Below are positions 8,564 to 17,717 of a stretch of 64,000 nucleotides of DNA, piece after piece. Below the pieces are notes generated by a model. That model was not told where the DNA came from and did not search any database. It saw only the letters and a list, made by a program, of their open reading frames with translations. The translations under genes were made by a program, and so were the position numbers. Numbering within the stretch: position 1 is the first letter of the stretch; every line of letters begins with the position of its first letter. Origin of the DNA: Streptomyces sp. NBC_00513 (GTDB taxonomy: Bacteria; Actinomycetota; Actinomycetes; Streptomycetales; Streptomycetaceae); contig NZ_CP107845.1 of NCBI RefSeq assembly GCF_041431415.1, positions 1,922,001 through 1,986,000 of the forward strand, in the 5' to 3' direction.

Positions 8564-8877
8564 CCTTGCATTGATCGCATCCGGAGGCGCTTTCTCCGCT
8601 ATCCGGATGCCTTGCGCCATTTTTCGATCATCAGATGGCTGAATTTGGTCGATCGCACCGACTGGTAACGATCCGACTCTTGACCTGGTCAACCCTTGAC
8701 GCCTTCTTCACCCGGGCGGAAAACTGCCGTTCATCGGTCGGCATTGTCGAACACCTACCGGCAATACGCGTTAGGGTGTGACAAGGCCAAGGACCGGTGC
8801 AGCACTCACCGAGTGCGTGGACCACCGGAGGGACCCGGTGTCCACGTACCCCTGGACGTAAGACAAAGGAGTCGCGG
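8564..8877 (+). other. 314-bp gylR-glpF regulatory region
   Basis: Non-coding gap between the regulator and the glycerol operon. It contains TTGAC-CTG-GTCAA (8680-8692), a further TTGAC at 8696, and the GylR-motif copy at 8741-8752. These make it the probable gyl operon promoter region. AAAGGA lies just before the GTG start of glpF at 8878. Confidence 0.65.
8729..8752. promoter_or_regulatory. Candidate GylR operator upstream of glpF
   Basis: Contains GCATTGTCGAAC (8741-8752), identical to the copy before gylR. A GTTC also lies upstream at 8729-8732, but with a longer spacer than in the gylR copy. It sits about 125 bp before the glpF start, so the transcript would have a long leader. Confidence 0.5.
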
Positions 8878-9660
8878 GTGTCCAGCTCCGACATCTTCAT
8901 CGGCGAGACCATCGGTACCGCCCTGCTCACACTGCTCGGTGGCGGCGTCTGCGCCGCCGTCACGCTGAAGAGCTCCAAGGCCCGCAACGCGGGTTGGCTC
9001 GCCATCACGTTCGGCTGGGGTTTCGCCGTACTGATCGCCGCCTACGTCTCCGCGCCCCTCTCCGGCGCCCACCTCAACCCGGCGGTCACCGTCGGCCTCG
9101 CGATCAAGGACGGCGACTGGGGCAACGTCCCGGTGTACTTCGCCGGCCAGCTCCTGGGCGCGATGCTCGGCGCGGTGCTGATGTGGGTCACGTACTACGG
9201 CCAGTTCCGTGTGCACCTGGCGGACCCGGAGCACATCCGGGACGCGAAGCTCGGCCCGGAGGACCCGCACCCGCACGACGTGGCGGGCCCGGTCCTCGGG
9301 ATCTTCTCCACCGGTCCGGAGATCCGCAACACCGTCCAGAACCTGGCGACCGAGATAATCGGCACCGCCGTCCTGGTCCTGGCCATCCTGACCCAGGGTC
9401 TCCAGGACGACGGCAAGGGCCTCGGCGTCATCGGCGTCCTGATCACCTCGTTCGTGGTCGTCGGCATCGGCCTCTCGCTCGGCGGTCCGACCGGCTACGC
9501 CATCAACCCGGTGCGCGACCTCGGCCCGCGCATCGTCCACGCCCTGCTGCCGCTTCCCAACAAGGGCGGCTCCGACTGGGCATACTCCTGGATCCCGGTC
9601 GTCGGCCCGCTCGTCGGTGCCGCCGCCGCCGGTGGTCTGTACAACATCGCGTTCGCCTGA
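8878..9660 (+). CDS. glpF: Glycerol uptake facilitator (aquaglyceroporin, MIP family)
   Basis: Membrane channel for glycerol entry, 260 residues with six expected membrane helices and two half-helices. The first signature is HLNPAVT (NPA at 67-69). The second is [10 protein letters not shown] (NPV at 210-212), where the common aquaglyceroporin motif is NPARD; the arginine and aspartate typical of glycerol facilitators are kept. The GTG at 8878 is chosen over a longer in-frame start at 8797 because the extension is hydrophilic, aligns with nothing and lacks an SD, while AAAGGA precedes the GTG. It is the first gene of the glpF-glpK-glpD operon, 77 bp before glpK. Confidence 0.95.
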   Translation: MSSSDIFIGETIGTALLTLLGGGVCAAVTLKSSKARNAGWLAITFGWGFAVLIAAYVSAPLSGAHLNPAVTVGLAIKDGDWGNVPVYFAGQLLGAMLGAVLMWVTYYGQFRVHLADPEHIRDAKLGPEDPHPHDVAGPVLGIFSTGPEIRNTVQNLATEIIGTAVLVLAILTQGLQDDGKGLGVIGVLITSFVVVGIGLSLGGPTGYAINPVRDLGPRIVHALLPLPNKGGSDWAYSWIPVVGPLVGAAAAGGLYNIAFA

Positions 9661-9737
9661 TCAGCACCGGCACGTATCGCAAGATCCGCACCGCCCCCTG
9701 ATTCCGCCAACCCAGAGACCTGCCAGGAGCACCCACC

Positions 9738-11264
9738 ATGACCAGCAGCACCGGCCCCTTCATCGCCGCGATCGACCAGGGCACCACCTCCTCCCGCTGC
9801 ATCGTGTTCGACCGCGACGGCCGCATCGTCGCCGTCGACCAGAAGGAGCACGAGCAGATCTTCCCGAAGCCGGGCTGGGTCGAGCACGACGCCGCCGAGA
9901 TCTGGACCAACGTCCAGGAGGTCGTCGCCGGAGCCATCGCCAAGGCCGAGATCACCGCCGCGGACGTCAAGGCCGTCGGCATCACCAACCAGCGCGAGAC
10001 CACCCTGCTGTGGGACAAGAACACCGGCGAGCCGGTGCACAACGCGCTGGTCTGGCAGGACACCCGCACCGACTCCCTGTGCAAGGAGCTCGGCCGCAAC
10101 GTCGGCCAGGACCGCTTCCGCCGCGAGACGGGCCTCCCGCTCGCCTCGTACTTCGCCGGCCCCAAGGTCCGCTGGCTGCTCGACAACGTCGAGGGCCTGC
10201 GCGAGCGCGCCGAGGCCGGCGACATCCTCTTCGGCACCATGGACTCGTGGGTCATCTGGAACCTCACGGGCGGCACCCAGGGCGGCGTGCACGTCACCGA
10301 CGTCACCAACGCCTCGCGCACCATGCTGATGAACCTGCACTCCCTGGAGTGGGACCCGAAGATCGCGGAGTCCATGGGGGTCCCGACCAACGTCCTCCCC
10401 GAGATCAAGTCCTCCGCCGAGGTCTACGGCCACGTCAAGGAGGGCGTCCTCGCCGGCGTCCCGGTCGCCTCGGCGCTCGGCGACCAGCAGGCCGCCCTGT
10501 TCGGGCAGACCTGTTTCGCCGAGGGCGAGGCCAAGTCCACCTACGGCACCGGCACGTTCATGCTGATGAACACCGGCGACCAGATCATCAACTCCTACAG
10601 CGGCCTGCTGACCACGGTCGGCTACCGGATCGGCGACCAGAAGCCGGTCTACGCGCTGGAGGGCTCCATCGCCGTCACCGGCTCGCTCGTCCAGTGGATG
10701 CGCGACCAGATGGGCCTGATCAAGTCCGCCGCGGAGATCGAGACCCTGGCCTCCTCCGTCGAGGACAACGGCGGCGCCTACTTCGTGCCCGCCTTCTCCG
10801 GCCTCTTCGCCCCGTACTGGCGCTCCGACGCCCGCGGCGTGATCGCCGGCCTCACCCGGTACGTCACCAAGGCGCACATCGCCCGTGCCGTCCTGGAGGC
10901 CACCGCCTGGCAGACCCGTGAGATCACCGACGCCATGACCAAGGACTCGGGCGTCGAGCTCGCCGCCCTCAAGGTCGACGGCGGCATGACCTCCAACAAC
11001 CTGCTGATGCAGACGCTCTCGGACTTCCTGGACGCACCGGTGGTGCGCCCCATGGTCGCCGAGACCACCTGCCTCGGCGCCGCCTACGCCGCCGGCCTGG
11101 CCGTCGGCTTCTGGCCCGACACCGACGCCCTGCGCGCCAACTGGCGCCGCGCGGCGGAGTGGACCCCGCGGATGCCCGCCGAACAGCGGGACCGCGAGTA
11201 CAAGAGCTGGCTCAAGGCCGTCGAGCGGTCCATGGGCTGGGTCGACGACGAAGACGCCAGCTGA
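9738..11264 (+). CDS. glpK: Glycerol kinase
   Basis: Phosphorylates glycerol with ATP to glycerol 3-phosphate, trapping it in the cell. The product is 508 residues, a full-length FGGY-family kinase. The N-terminal phosphate-binding segment [15 protein letters not shown], the glycerol-contact region [18 protein letters not shown] and the C-terminal [12 protein letters not shown] segment are all present. GCCAGGAG precedes the ATG. It is the middle gene of the operon, 44 bp before glpD. Its product is the substrate of GlpD and, by analogy with S. coelicolor, the inducer read by GylR. Confidence 0.98.
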   Translation: MTSSTGPFIAAIDQGTTSSRCIVFDRDGRIVAVDQKEHEQIFPKPGWVEHDAAEIWTNVQEVVAGAIAKAEITAADVKAVGITNQRETTLLWDKNTGEPVHNALVWQDTRTDSLCKELGRNVGQDRFRRETGLPLASYFAGPKVRWLLDNVEGLRERAEAGDILFGTMDSWVIWNLTGGTQGGVHVTDVTNASRTMLMNLHSLEWDPKIAESMGVPTNVLPEIKSSAEVYGHVKEGVLAGVPVASALGDQQAALFGQTCFAEGEAKSTYGTGTFMLMNTGDQIINSYSGLLTTVGYRIGDQKPVYALEGSIAVTGSLVQWMRDQMGLIKSAAEIETLASSVEDNGGAYFVPAFSGLFAPYWRSDARGVIAGLTRYVTKAHIARAVLEATAWQTREITDAMTKDSGVELAALKVDGGMTSNNLLMQTLSDFLDAPVVRPMVAETTCLGAAYAAGLAVGFWPDTDALRANWRRAAEWTPRMPAEQRDREYKSWLKAVERSMGWVDDEDAS

Positions 11265-11308
11265 CCGCTCAGCCGGCGCAATCGACGAGTAAGTAGGAGT
11301 CAAGCGAT

Positions 11309-12916
11309 ATGAGCAGCCCGCAGAGCGTTCCCGCCCTGGGTACGCACCCGACCGCCGGTTCGAACCCGAGCCGCGCCGAGACCCGCGAGCAGTTGGCCAA
11401 GGCCACGTACGACCTGCTGGTCATCGGCGGTGGAATCCTGGGCACCTCGGTGGCCTGGCACGCCGCGCAGTCGGGTCTGCGGGTCGCCATGGTGGACGCC
11501 GGCGACTTCGCCGGCGCCACCTCCTCCGCCTCGTCCAAGCTGGTGCACGGCGGCCTGCGCTACCTGCAGACCGGTGCGGTCAAGCTGGTCGCCGAGAACC
11601 ACCACGAGCGCCGGGTGCTGGCCAAGGACGTGGCCCCGCACCTGGTCAACCCGCTCACGTTCTACCTCCCGGTGTACAAGGGCGGCCCGGTCGGCGCCGC
11701 GAAGCTGGGCGCGGGCGTGTTCGCGTACTCGGCGCTCTCCGCGTTCGGTGACGGCATCGGCAAGGTCATATCCCCGGCCCGCGCCGTCGCCGACAACCCG
11801 GGTCTGAAGACGGACAACCTGAAGGCCGTCGCCGTCTACTACGACCACCAGATGAACGACTCCCGCGTGGCCGTCATGACGGTCCGCGCGGCCGTCGAGT
11901 CGGGCGCGGTCGTCCTGAACCACGCCGAGGTCACCGGTCTGCGCATGACGCGCGGCCGGGTCAGCGGCGCCGAGCTCAAGGACCGTCTCGACGGCACCGA
12001 GTTCGGGGTCGACGCGCGCGTCGTGCTCAACGCCACCGGCCCGTGGGTGGACCACCTGCGGCGCATGGAAGACAAGCACTCGATGCCGTCGATCCGCCTG
12101 TCCAAGGGCGCGCACATCGTGATGAAGCGCAAGTCGCCCTGGAAGGCCGCCATGGCCACCCCGATCGACAAGTACCGCATCACCTTCGCCCTGCCGTGGG
12201 AGGACCAGCTGCTGCTCGGCACCACCGACGAGGTGTACGAGGGCGACCCCGCGGACGTGCGCGCCACCGAGGCCGACATCCAGCAGATCCTCGACGAGGC
12301 GGCGTTCTCGGTGAAGGACGCGGACCTCGACCGCTCCCTGATGACGTACGCCTTCGCGGGCCTGCGGGTGCTGCCCGGCGGCCCCGGCGGGGTGGAGAAG
12401 GCCAAGCGGGAGACCGTGGTCTCCGAGGGCGCGGGCGGCATGCTGTCGGTGGCCGGCGGCAAGTGGACCACCTACCGGCACATCGGCCGTGTGGTGATGG
12501 ACAAGCTGGCGAAGCTCCCGGGCAGCCCGCTGACCGAGGACATGGAGCCGCTGAAGTCGCTCGTGCGCCGGATCGCCCTGCCCGGTGTCGCCAACCCGAA
12601 CGCGGTGGCGCACCGGCTGCTGGTGGACCGGGAGCCCGGGACGCGCATGGACCCGCTGACCGCCCGGCACCTGGCCTCGCACTACGGTTCGCTGGCCTTC
12701 GACATCGCGCGGCTGGCGAACGAGGACGCGGCGCTCGCCGAGCGCATCCACCCGGACGGGCCGGAGATCTGGGCGCAGGTCGCCTACGCCCGTGACAACG
12801 AGTGGGCCGAGACGGTCGACGACGTGCTGCGTCGCCGTACCACGGTGACGGTCCGCGGCCTGGACGACGACGCGGTGCGCGCCCGTGTCCAGGAGATGCT
12901 GGGCGACAAGGCTTAG
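11309..12916 (+). CDS. glpD: Aerobic glycerol-3-phosphate dehydrogenase (FAD)
   Basis: Oxidises glycerol 3-phosphate to dihydroxyacetone phosphate and passes electrons to the quinone pool at the membrane. The product is 535 residues, full length. The FAD-binding fold begins with LLVIGGGILGTSVAWHAAQ (about 34-52). The family stretch SSASSKLVHGGLRYL follows. The C-terminal domain contains SVAGGKWTTYRHIG. A ribosome-binding AGGAG precedes the ATG. It is the last gene of the glycerol operon, closed by a strong hairpin at 12934-12967. Confidence 0.98.
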   Translation: MSSPQSVPALGTHPTAGSNPSRAETREQLAKATYDLLVIGGGILGTSVAWHAAQSGLRVAMVDAGDFAGATSSASSKLVHGGLRYLQTGAVKLVAENHHERRVLAKDVAPHLVNPLTFYLPVYKGGPVGAAKLGAGVFAYSALSAFGDGIGKVISPARAVADNPGLKTDNLKAVAVYYDHQMNDSRVAVMTVRAAVESGAVVLNHAEVTGLRMTRGRVSGAELKDRLDGTEFGVDARVVLNATGPWVDHLRRMEDKHSMPSIRLSKGAHIVMKRKSPWKAAMATPIDKYRITFALPWEDQLLLGTTDEVYEGDPADVRATEADIQQILDEAAFSVKDADLDRSLMTYAFAGLRVLPGGPGGVEKAKRETVVSEGAGGMLSVAGGKWTTYRHIGRVVMDKLAKLPGSPLTEDMEPLKSLVRRIALPGVANPNAVAHRLLVDREPGTRMDPLTARHLASHYGSLAFDIARLANEDAALAERIHPDGPEIWAQVAYARDNEWAETVDDVLRRRTTVTVRGLDDDAVRARVQEMLGDKA

Positions 12917-12933
12917 CCTGCTCGGCAGGTGGG

Positions 12934-12967
12934 CAGAGGGGCGGTTCCGAGGGGAACCGCCCCTCTG
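12934..12967 (+). terminator. Glycerol operon terminator
   Basis: Perfect 15-bp stem: CAGAGGGGCGGTTCC (12934-12948), loop GAGG, then the exact complement (12953-12967). It begins 18 bp after the glpD stop. No long T run follows, which is usual in Streptomyces. Confidence 0.8.
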
Positions 12968-13043
12968 TCGTGGGCTGTGGTTGGTGTCGTTTCAAGGCTT
13001 AGGCTGACCCACGTACGCAAGGGAACTTCGGAAGGAGACCTGG

Positions 13044-14045
13044 GTGATCGAGCTTGAGGGCGTGCCCGAGCTGATCGACCCGGTCATGGTGGCCGCGTTC
13101 GAGGGCTGGAACGACGCGGGTGACGCCGCCTCCGGTGCGGTGACGCACCTGGACCGGGAGTGGAAGGGCGAGGTCTTCGCGGCTCTGGACGCCGAGGATT
13201 ACTACGACTTCCAGGTCAACCGGCCGACGGTCTGGCTGGACAACGGGGTACGGAAGATCACCTGGCCGACGACGCGTCTGTCGGTGGTCAGGATCGGCGG
13301 CGCCAAACCGCGCGACCTGGTGTTGGTGCGGGGCATCGAACCGTCCATGCGCTGGCGGTCGTTCTGCAACGAGATCCTCGGCTTCGCCCACGAGTTGGGC
13401 GTGGAGATGGTCGTCATCCTGGGGGCGCTGCTCGGGGACACACCGCACACCCGGCCGGTCCCGGTGAGCGGTGTGACGTCCGACGCCGACCTGGCGCGCA
13501 CGATGGACCTGGAGGAGACCAAGTACGAGGGTCCGACCGGGATCGTGGGCGTGCTCCAGGAGGCCTGTACGCACGCGGGCGTGCCGGCGGTGTCGCTGTG
13601 GGCGGCGGTGCCGCACTACGTGTCGCAGCCGCCGAACCCGAAGGCGACGCTGGCGCTGCTGAACCGGCTGGAGGATCTGATCGACATTCGGATCCCGCTC
13701 GGCGAACTCCCCGAGGACGCGCGGGCCTGGCAGCTGGGCGTGGACCAACTGGCCGCCGAGGACAGCGAGGTGGCCGAGTACGTGCAGACGCTGGAGGAGG
13801 CGCGGGACACCGCGGACCTGCCGGAGGCCTCGGGGGACGCCATCGCCCGGGAGTTCGAGCGGTACCTGCGGCGCCGTGACCCGGCGGCCGATCCGGGCAC
13901 GGCGGGCGACTCCGGCTCGTACTTCCGCGACCTCTCGGGCGGCGGTCGTCCGCAGCCGAAGCCGAGGCCCGGACCGGAGGAGTCGGCGGGCTCGCCCGAG
14001 GCACCCGACACACCGGACACGGACGAGGACACCCCCGAGGCCTGA
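13044..14045 (+). CDS. PAC2-family protein (ParJ-like)
   Basis: Member of the PAC2 (proteasome assembly chaperone-like) superfamily, 333 residues. The N-terminus MIELEGVPELIDPVMVAAFEGWNDAGDA is the typical opening, followed by the family's VLVRGIEPSMRWRSFC region. The last 45 residues are a Pro/Glu/Asp-rich, probably unstructured tail. It starts at GTG 13044, with GAAGGAG seven bases upstream. In S. coelicolor the homolog beside gylCAB (recalled as SCO1662, ParJ) binds the chromosome-segregation ATPase ParA; the same position here suggests orthology. The biochemical activity of actinobacterial PAC2 proteins is not established. It converges on mshC, separated by a long palindrome. Confidence 0.88.
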   Translation: MIELEGVPELIDPVMVAAFEGWNDAGDAASGAVTHLDREWKGEVFAALDAEDYYDFQVNRPTVWLDNGVRKITWPTTRLSVVRIGGAKPRDLVLVRGIEPSMRWRSFCNEILGFAHELGVEMVVILGALLGDTPHTRPVPVSGVTSDADLARTMDLEETKYEGPTGIVGVLQEACTHAGVPAVSLWAAVPHYVSQPPNPKATLALLNRLEDLIDIRIPLGELPEDARAWQLGVDQLAAEDSEVAEYVQTLEEARDTADLPEASGDAIAREFERYLRRRDPAADPGTAGDSGSYFRDLSGGGRPQPKPRPGPEESAGSPEAPDTPDTDEDTPEA

Positions 14046-14076
14046 CCGGCCGGTCGCCGGGGGTGTGGTGAACGAG

Positions 14077-14114
14077 CGAAGCGCGCCCCGGCGGTACCGC
14101 CGGGGCGCGCTTCG
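14077..14114. terminator. 38-bp perfect palindrome, bidirectional terminator
   Basis: CGAAGCGCGCCCCGGCGGT (14077-14095) is followed without a spacer by its exact reverse complement (14096-14114). It lies between the convergent PAC2 and mshC genes, 31 bp and 28 bp from their stops. The transcript of either strand would form the same long hairpin. Confidence 0.85.
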
Positions 14115-14142
14115 TTGTCGGGGAGCGGTGCTCCCCCGCGTT

Positions 14143-15372
14143 CTACAGGGCCACGCCCAGCAGGGCGTCGACCGTACGGGAGACCAGGCCGGGGGCCGAT
14201 TCGTCGTCGCCGGACGCGGCGATCTGGAGTTCGACCCAGCGGTCCACCGCGGCCAGCGCGGCGGGGGCGTCCAGGTCGTCGGCGAGGGCCTCGCGGACCT
14301 CCTCGACCAGGGTGTCGGCGGGGATGCCGTCGGGTCGTGACACGGCCGCACGCCAGCGTTCGAGGCGGGCGACCGCCTCGGCGAGGACCTCGTCCGTCCA
14401 CTCCCAGTCGGCCCGGTAGTGGTGGGCCAGCAGCGCGAGTCGGATGGCGGCGGGGTCGACGCCGGCGCGGCGCAGCGCGGAGACGAAGACCAGGTTGCCC
14501 TTCGACTTCGACATCTTCTCGCCGCCCAGGGCGACCATGCCGGCGTGGACGTACGCCTTGGCCATCGGGAACTCGCCCGTCAGGGCCTGTGCGTGCGAGG
14601 CGCCCATCTCGTGGTGCGGGAAGGCCAGGTCGGAGCCGCCGCCCTGGATGTCGAAGCCCATGCCGAGGTGGTCGAGGGCGATGGCGACGCACTCGATGTG
14701 CCAGCCGGGTCGGCCGCGGCCCAGCGAGCCGCCGTCCCAGCTCGGCTCGCCCGGGCGGGCGGCCATCCACAGCATCGGGTCGAGCGGGTTCTTCTTGCCG
14801 GGGCGCTCGGGGTCGCCGCCGCGCTCGGCGGACAACAGCCGCATCGCCTCGGCGTCGAGGTGGGAGACCTGCCCGAAGTGGGGGTCGGACTCCACGGAGA
14901 AGTAGATGTCGCCGTCGAGCTCGTAGGCGGCGCCCGCCTCCCGGAGCCGTTCGACCAGCGGCACGATGCCGGGTATGGCCTCGACGGCGCCGATGTAGTG
15001 CCGGGGCGGCAGCATCCGCAGGGCGGTCATGTCCTCGCGGAAGAGGGCCGTCTCGCGTTCGGCGAGCTCGGTCCAGTCCTGGCCGTCCCGCAGCGCCCGC
15101 TCCAGCAGCGGGTCGTCCACGTCGGTGACGTTCTGGACGTAGTGAACCTGCCGCTTGTTGTCGAGCCACACGCGCTGGACGAGGTCGAACGCGTTGTAGG
15201 TCGCCGCGTGACCGATGTGGGTCGCGTCGTACGGGGTGATGCCGCAGACGTAGATACGGGCGACGGGACCGGGGTCGAGGGTGATCGTCCCTTGGGTCGC
15301 GGAGTCGTGGATCTGGAGGTCGCGGCCCTTGCCAGGAAGGGCGGGGACCTCAGAAGCGGGCCAGGCATGCAT
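14143..15372 (-). CDS. mshC: Mycothiol ligase MshC (cysteine:glucosaminyl-inositol ligase)
   Basis: ATP-dependent ligation of cysteine to GlcN-Ins, the third step of mycothiol synthesis, in the cytosol. The product is 409 residues, shorter than true cysteinyl-tRNA synthetases and matching MshC. The zinc/cysteine-site Cys43 sits in [19 protein letters not shown], with HIGH at 52-55, and the KMSKS loop is conserved ([11 protein letters not shown]). The anticodon-binding region of CysRS is largely absent. It starts at ATG 15372 with no obvious SD, so it may be leaderless. Its neighbours (PAC2 protein, SCO1664-type kinase, DUF3090) match the actinobacterial mshC neighbourhood. A true CysS is the alternative name and less likely. 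Confidence 0.93.
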   Translation of the reverse strand: MHAWPASEVPALPGKGRDLQIHDSATQGTITLDPGPVARIYVCGITPYDATHIGHAATYNAFDLVQRVWLDNKRQVHYVQNVTDVDDPLLERALRDGQDWTELAERETALFREDMTALRMLPPRHYIGAVEAIPGIVPLVERLREAGAAYELDGDIYFSVESDPHFGQVSHLDAEAMRLLSAERGGDPERPGKKNPLDPMLWMAARPGEPSWDGGSLGRGRPGWHIECVAIALDHLGMGFDIQGGGSDLAFPHHEMGASHAQALTGEFPMAKAYVHAGMVALGGEKMSKSKGNLVFVSALRRAGVDPAAIRLALLAHHYRADWEWTDEVLAEAVARLERWRAAVSRPDGIPADTLVEEVREALADDLDAPAALAAVDRWVELQIAASGDDESAPGLVSRTVDALLGVAL

Positions 15373-15481
15373 GCATCGAGACTAACCGGACTGGTGTTCC
15401 GGAAACGAACCGGACCTGCACTGTTGGCTTGATCGACACTCTTGCGATCTGGCCGGTTCCATGCATGTCGCGCCGGCCTGT

Positions 15482-16285
15482 TCAGACCGGCGGCCAGGGG
15501 ATCGCGGGCCACTGCCCGGACGGCTTCGGATGGGTCCCCGTGCGCACCAGATGGGCCACACGGGCCCGTACGGCGTCCAACTCGACGGCGGTGATCAGTT
15601 CGGCCAGCCGGGTGGCGAGCGGGCCTCCGTCGGCCAGCTGATCGGCCAGGGAGGCCAGCGCGGACCGTGCCTCGTCCGTCAGCGACTCCCCCGCCCACCC
15701 CCACAGCAGGGTGCGCAGCTTGTCCTCCGTGTGGAAGGTCACTCCGTGGTCGATGCCGTAGAGCCGCCCGTCGGGGGCGGGCAGCAGGTGGCCGCCCTTG
15801 CGGTCGCCGTTGTTGATCACGGCGTCGAGGACGGAGAGCCGGCGCAGCCGGGGGTCGTCGGCGTGGACGAGCAGCGCGGTGCGGCCCTCGCCCACCTCGG
15901 CGAAGGCCACCGGCTTCCAGCCCTCCCCCGCCTCCTCGCCCTCGACGAGCGCGAGGAGCTCGGCCTCCGGTGGTTCCCCGGCGTCGATCCAGTGCTGGAC
16001 CATGCCCTCGCCGTAAGGGCCGTCACGCAGCACGGTCGTCGGCACGAGTCCCCAACCGGTGGCCTCGGAGACCAGGTAGGCGGCGCGCTCGCGTTGGGCG
16101 AGGTTGCCGTCGGGGAAGTCCCACAGCGGCCGTTCGCCCTTGATCGGCTTGTAGACGCAGTCGACGCTCTCGCCCTCGTGCGTCATCGTGCAGTACAGGA
16201 CGGCGTTGGAGGCCTCGGCGATGCGGGCGCGGACGGTCAGCTCACCTCGGGTGAGCAGCTCCTCGATCGGGGTCACGGGGCTCAC
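15482..16285 (-). CDS. SCO1664-family kinase-fold protein
   Basis: Protein of 267 residues of the SCO1664/TIGR03843 type, distantly related to phosphatidylinositol 3-/4-kinases. Visible kinase-like elements are an N-terminal ATP-site lysine region (CVYKPIKGERPLWDFP), LYGIDHGVTFH resembling a catalytic-metal segment, and NNGDRKGGHLL. Its substrate is unknown. I start it at GTG 16285, which overlaps the stop of the DUF3090 gene by four bases (GTGA), indicating translational coupling; a second GTG at 16276 is possible. The frame is open far upstream (to 16885), but that part lies antisense to nothing real and overlaps DUF3090. It probably shares a transcript with DUF3090. Confidence 0.85.
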   Translation of the reverse strand: MSPVTPIEELLTRGELTVRARIAEASNAVLYCTMTHEGESVDCVYKPIKGERPLWDFPDGNLAQRERAAYLVSEATGWGLVPTTVLRDGPYGEGMVQHWIDAGEPPEAELLALVEGEEAGEGWKPVAFAEVGEGRTALLVHADDPRLRRLSVLDAVINNGDRKGGHLLPAPDGRLYGIDHGVTFHTEDKLRTLLWGWAGESLTDEARSALASLADQLADGGPLATRLAELITAVELDAVRARVAHLVRTGTHPKPSGQWPAIPWPPV

Positions 16286-16872
16286 GCCTGGCGCCGGTAG
16301 CCGTTCTGGCGCGGACACACGTGCCCTTCGGGGTCGAGCGGCAGGCTGCACAGCGGGCACGGCGGGCGGCCCGCGTTGACGACGTCCAGGGCGCGTTTGG
16401 CGAAGGCCCGCGCCTGGCTGCCGGAAAGGCGGACGCGGAGCATCGGGGGCCCGTTCTCCTCGTCCTGGAGCAGGCGCTCCTCCGCCTCGGCGAGATCCTC
16501 TTCCGAGTCCGCGTCGAGTTCGACGAGTGCCTGGGCCTCGACGATCATGCGCTGCTCCTCGCCGTCCCAGGCGAGGGCCATGGTCCCGACGCGGAACTCC
16601 TCCTCGACGGGGACGTCGAGCGGTGCGGTGTCGGGCGACTCGGTGGAGGCGACGGCGGGGACGGGGGCGTTGCCGCCGGTGCGCCGCACGACCTCGTCCA
16701 GCAGTTCGTCCATCCGCTCGGCCAGGGCCGCGACCTGCGTCTTCTCCAGGGACACGCTCGTGACCCGGGGGCCCGAGGAGGCCTGGAGGAAGAACGTACG
16801 ACGTCCAGGCAGACCGACCGTGCCGGCCACGAAGCGGTCCGGCGGGTCGTAAAGGAAAACCTGACGGGGCAC
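16282..16872 (-). CDS. DUF3090 family protein with C-terminal zinc knuckle
   Basis: Conserved actinobacterial protein of unknown function, 196 residues. The N-terminus PRQVFLYDPPDRFVAGTVG is characteristic of DUF3090. The C-terminal tail has Cys172 and Cys175 (CPLC) with His184 and Cys186 (HVC), a likely zinc-binding knuckle. The GTG at 16872 fits the family start, with TTGGAGA upstream; in-frame sequence upstream to 17598 belongs to the antisense of the phosphatase gene. Its stop overlaps the kinase-fold gene by four bases. Order phosphatase-DUF3090-kinase-mshC recalls Rv2135c-Rv2134c-Rv2133c...Rv2130c of M. tuberculosis (from memory). Confidence 0.88.
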   Translation of the reverse strand: MPRQVFLYDPPDRFVAGTVGLPGRRTFFLQASSGPRVTSVSLEKTQVAALAERMDELLDEVVRRTGGNAPVPAVASTESPDTAPLDVPVEEEFRVGTMALAWDGEEQRMIVEAQALVELDADSEEDLAEAEERLLQDEENGPPMLRVRLSGSQARAFAKRALDVVNAGRPPCPLCSLPLDPEGHVCPRQNGYRRQA

Positions 16873-16955
16873 GTCCAGTCTCCAAGTTTCGGCGGCGGGG
16901 GGAGGGGCGGTGCTGTGCGGTTGTGTTGGCCCGTCCACCCTACTGCGCCGTTCGA

Positions 16956-17663
16956 TCAGGCCGCGCCCGCACCGCCCCCCACGACGGCGTTCCCGTCGGC
17001 TTCGGGATCCTGCGGGGTTTCGGCGGACGCGCGCGGGATCAGTGACCCGAAGTCGCCGGTGTCGCCGAGCCGGAACACGAAGGGTCGGGTCGTGGTGTAG
17101 CGGATCGCGGTGACCGAGCAGGGGTCGACGTGGATCCGCTGGAAGAGGTCGAGGTGCATGCCGAGGGCGTCCGCCACAAGGGACTTGATGATGTCGCCGT
17201 GCGAGCACATGAGGAAGACGGCGTCGCCGCCGTGCTCTTCCTCGATCCGCGCGTCCCATTCGCGCACGGCGTCCACGGCGCGGGCCTGCATGGCCCGCAT
17301 GGACTCGCCGCCGGGGAAGGACGCCGCCGAGGGGTGCTGCTGGACGATCTTCATCAGGGGTTCGTCGGCGAGTTCGGAGAGCTTGCGGCCGGACCAGTCG
17401 CCGTAGTGGCACTCGCCGATCCGGTCGTCGGTGTGCTCGGTCAGCTCGGGCCGGGCGGCGAGCAGCGGGGCCAGCGTTTCCCGGCAGCGCTGGAGCGGGC
17501 TGCTGACGACGGCCGCGAGGGGCACGCCCGCGAGTCGCCCGGGCAGCGCGGCGGCCTGTTCGGCGCCGCGTTCGTCGAGGGCCACTCCCGGGGTCCATCC
17601 GGCGAGCAAGCCTGCGGTGTTGGCGGTGGACCGCCCGTGTCGTACGAGGATCAGCGTGGCCAT
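16956..17663 (-). CDS. Histidine phosphatase family protein (MSMEG_4193-like)
   Basis: Phosphoglycerate-mutase-fold phosphatase, 235 residues. The catalytic His9 lies in LILVRHGRSTANTAG. A second active-site His is in FLMCSHGDIIKSL, with Glu/Arg near VSSPLQRCRET. The substrate is unknown. It begins at ATG 17663 and is 83 bp upstream of DUF3090 on the same strand, so the two and the kinase-fold gene probably form one transcription unit. It is divergent from corA, with only 54 bp between the two starts. The C-terminus is Gly/Ala-rich and probably disordered. Confidence 0.9.
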   Translation of the reverse strand: MATLILVRHGRSTANTAGLLAGWTPGVALDERGAEQAAALPGRLAGVPLAAVVSSPLQRCRETLAPLLAARPELTEHTDDRIGECHYGDWSGRKLSELADEPLMKIVQQHPSAASFPGGESMRAMQARAVDAVREWDARIEEEHGGDAVFLMCSHGDIIKSLVADALGMHLDLFQRIHVDPCSVTAIRYTTTRPFVFRLGDTGDFGSLIPRASAETPQDPEADGNAVVGGGAGAA

Positions 17664-17717
17664 GCGCCCAGCCTAAGCGGTGCCGCCTGTGTGCGGGCGG
17701 GCTGGGCGCAGGGAAGA

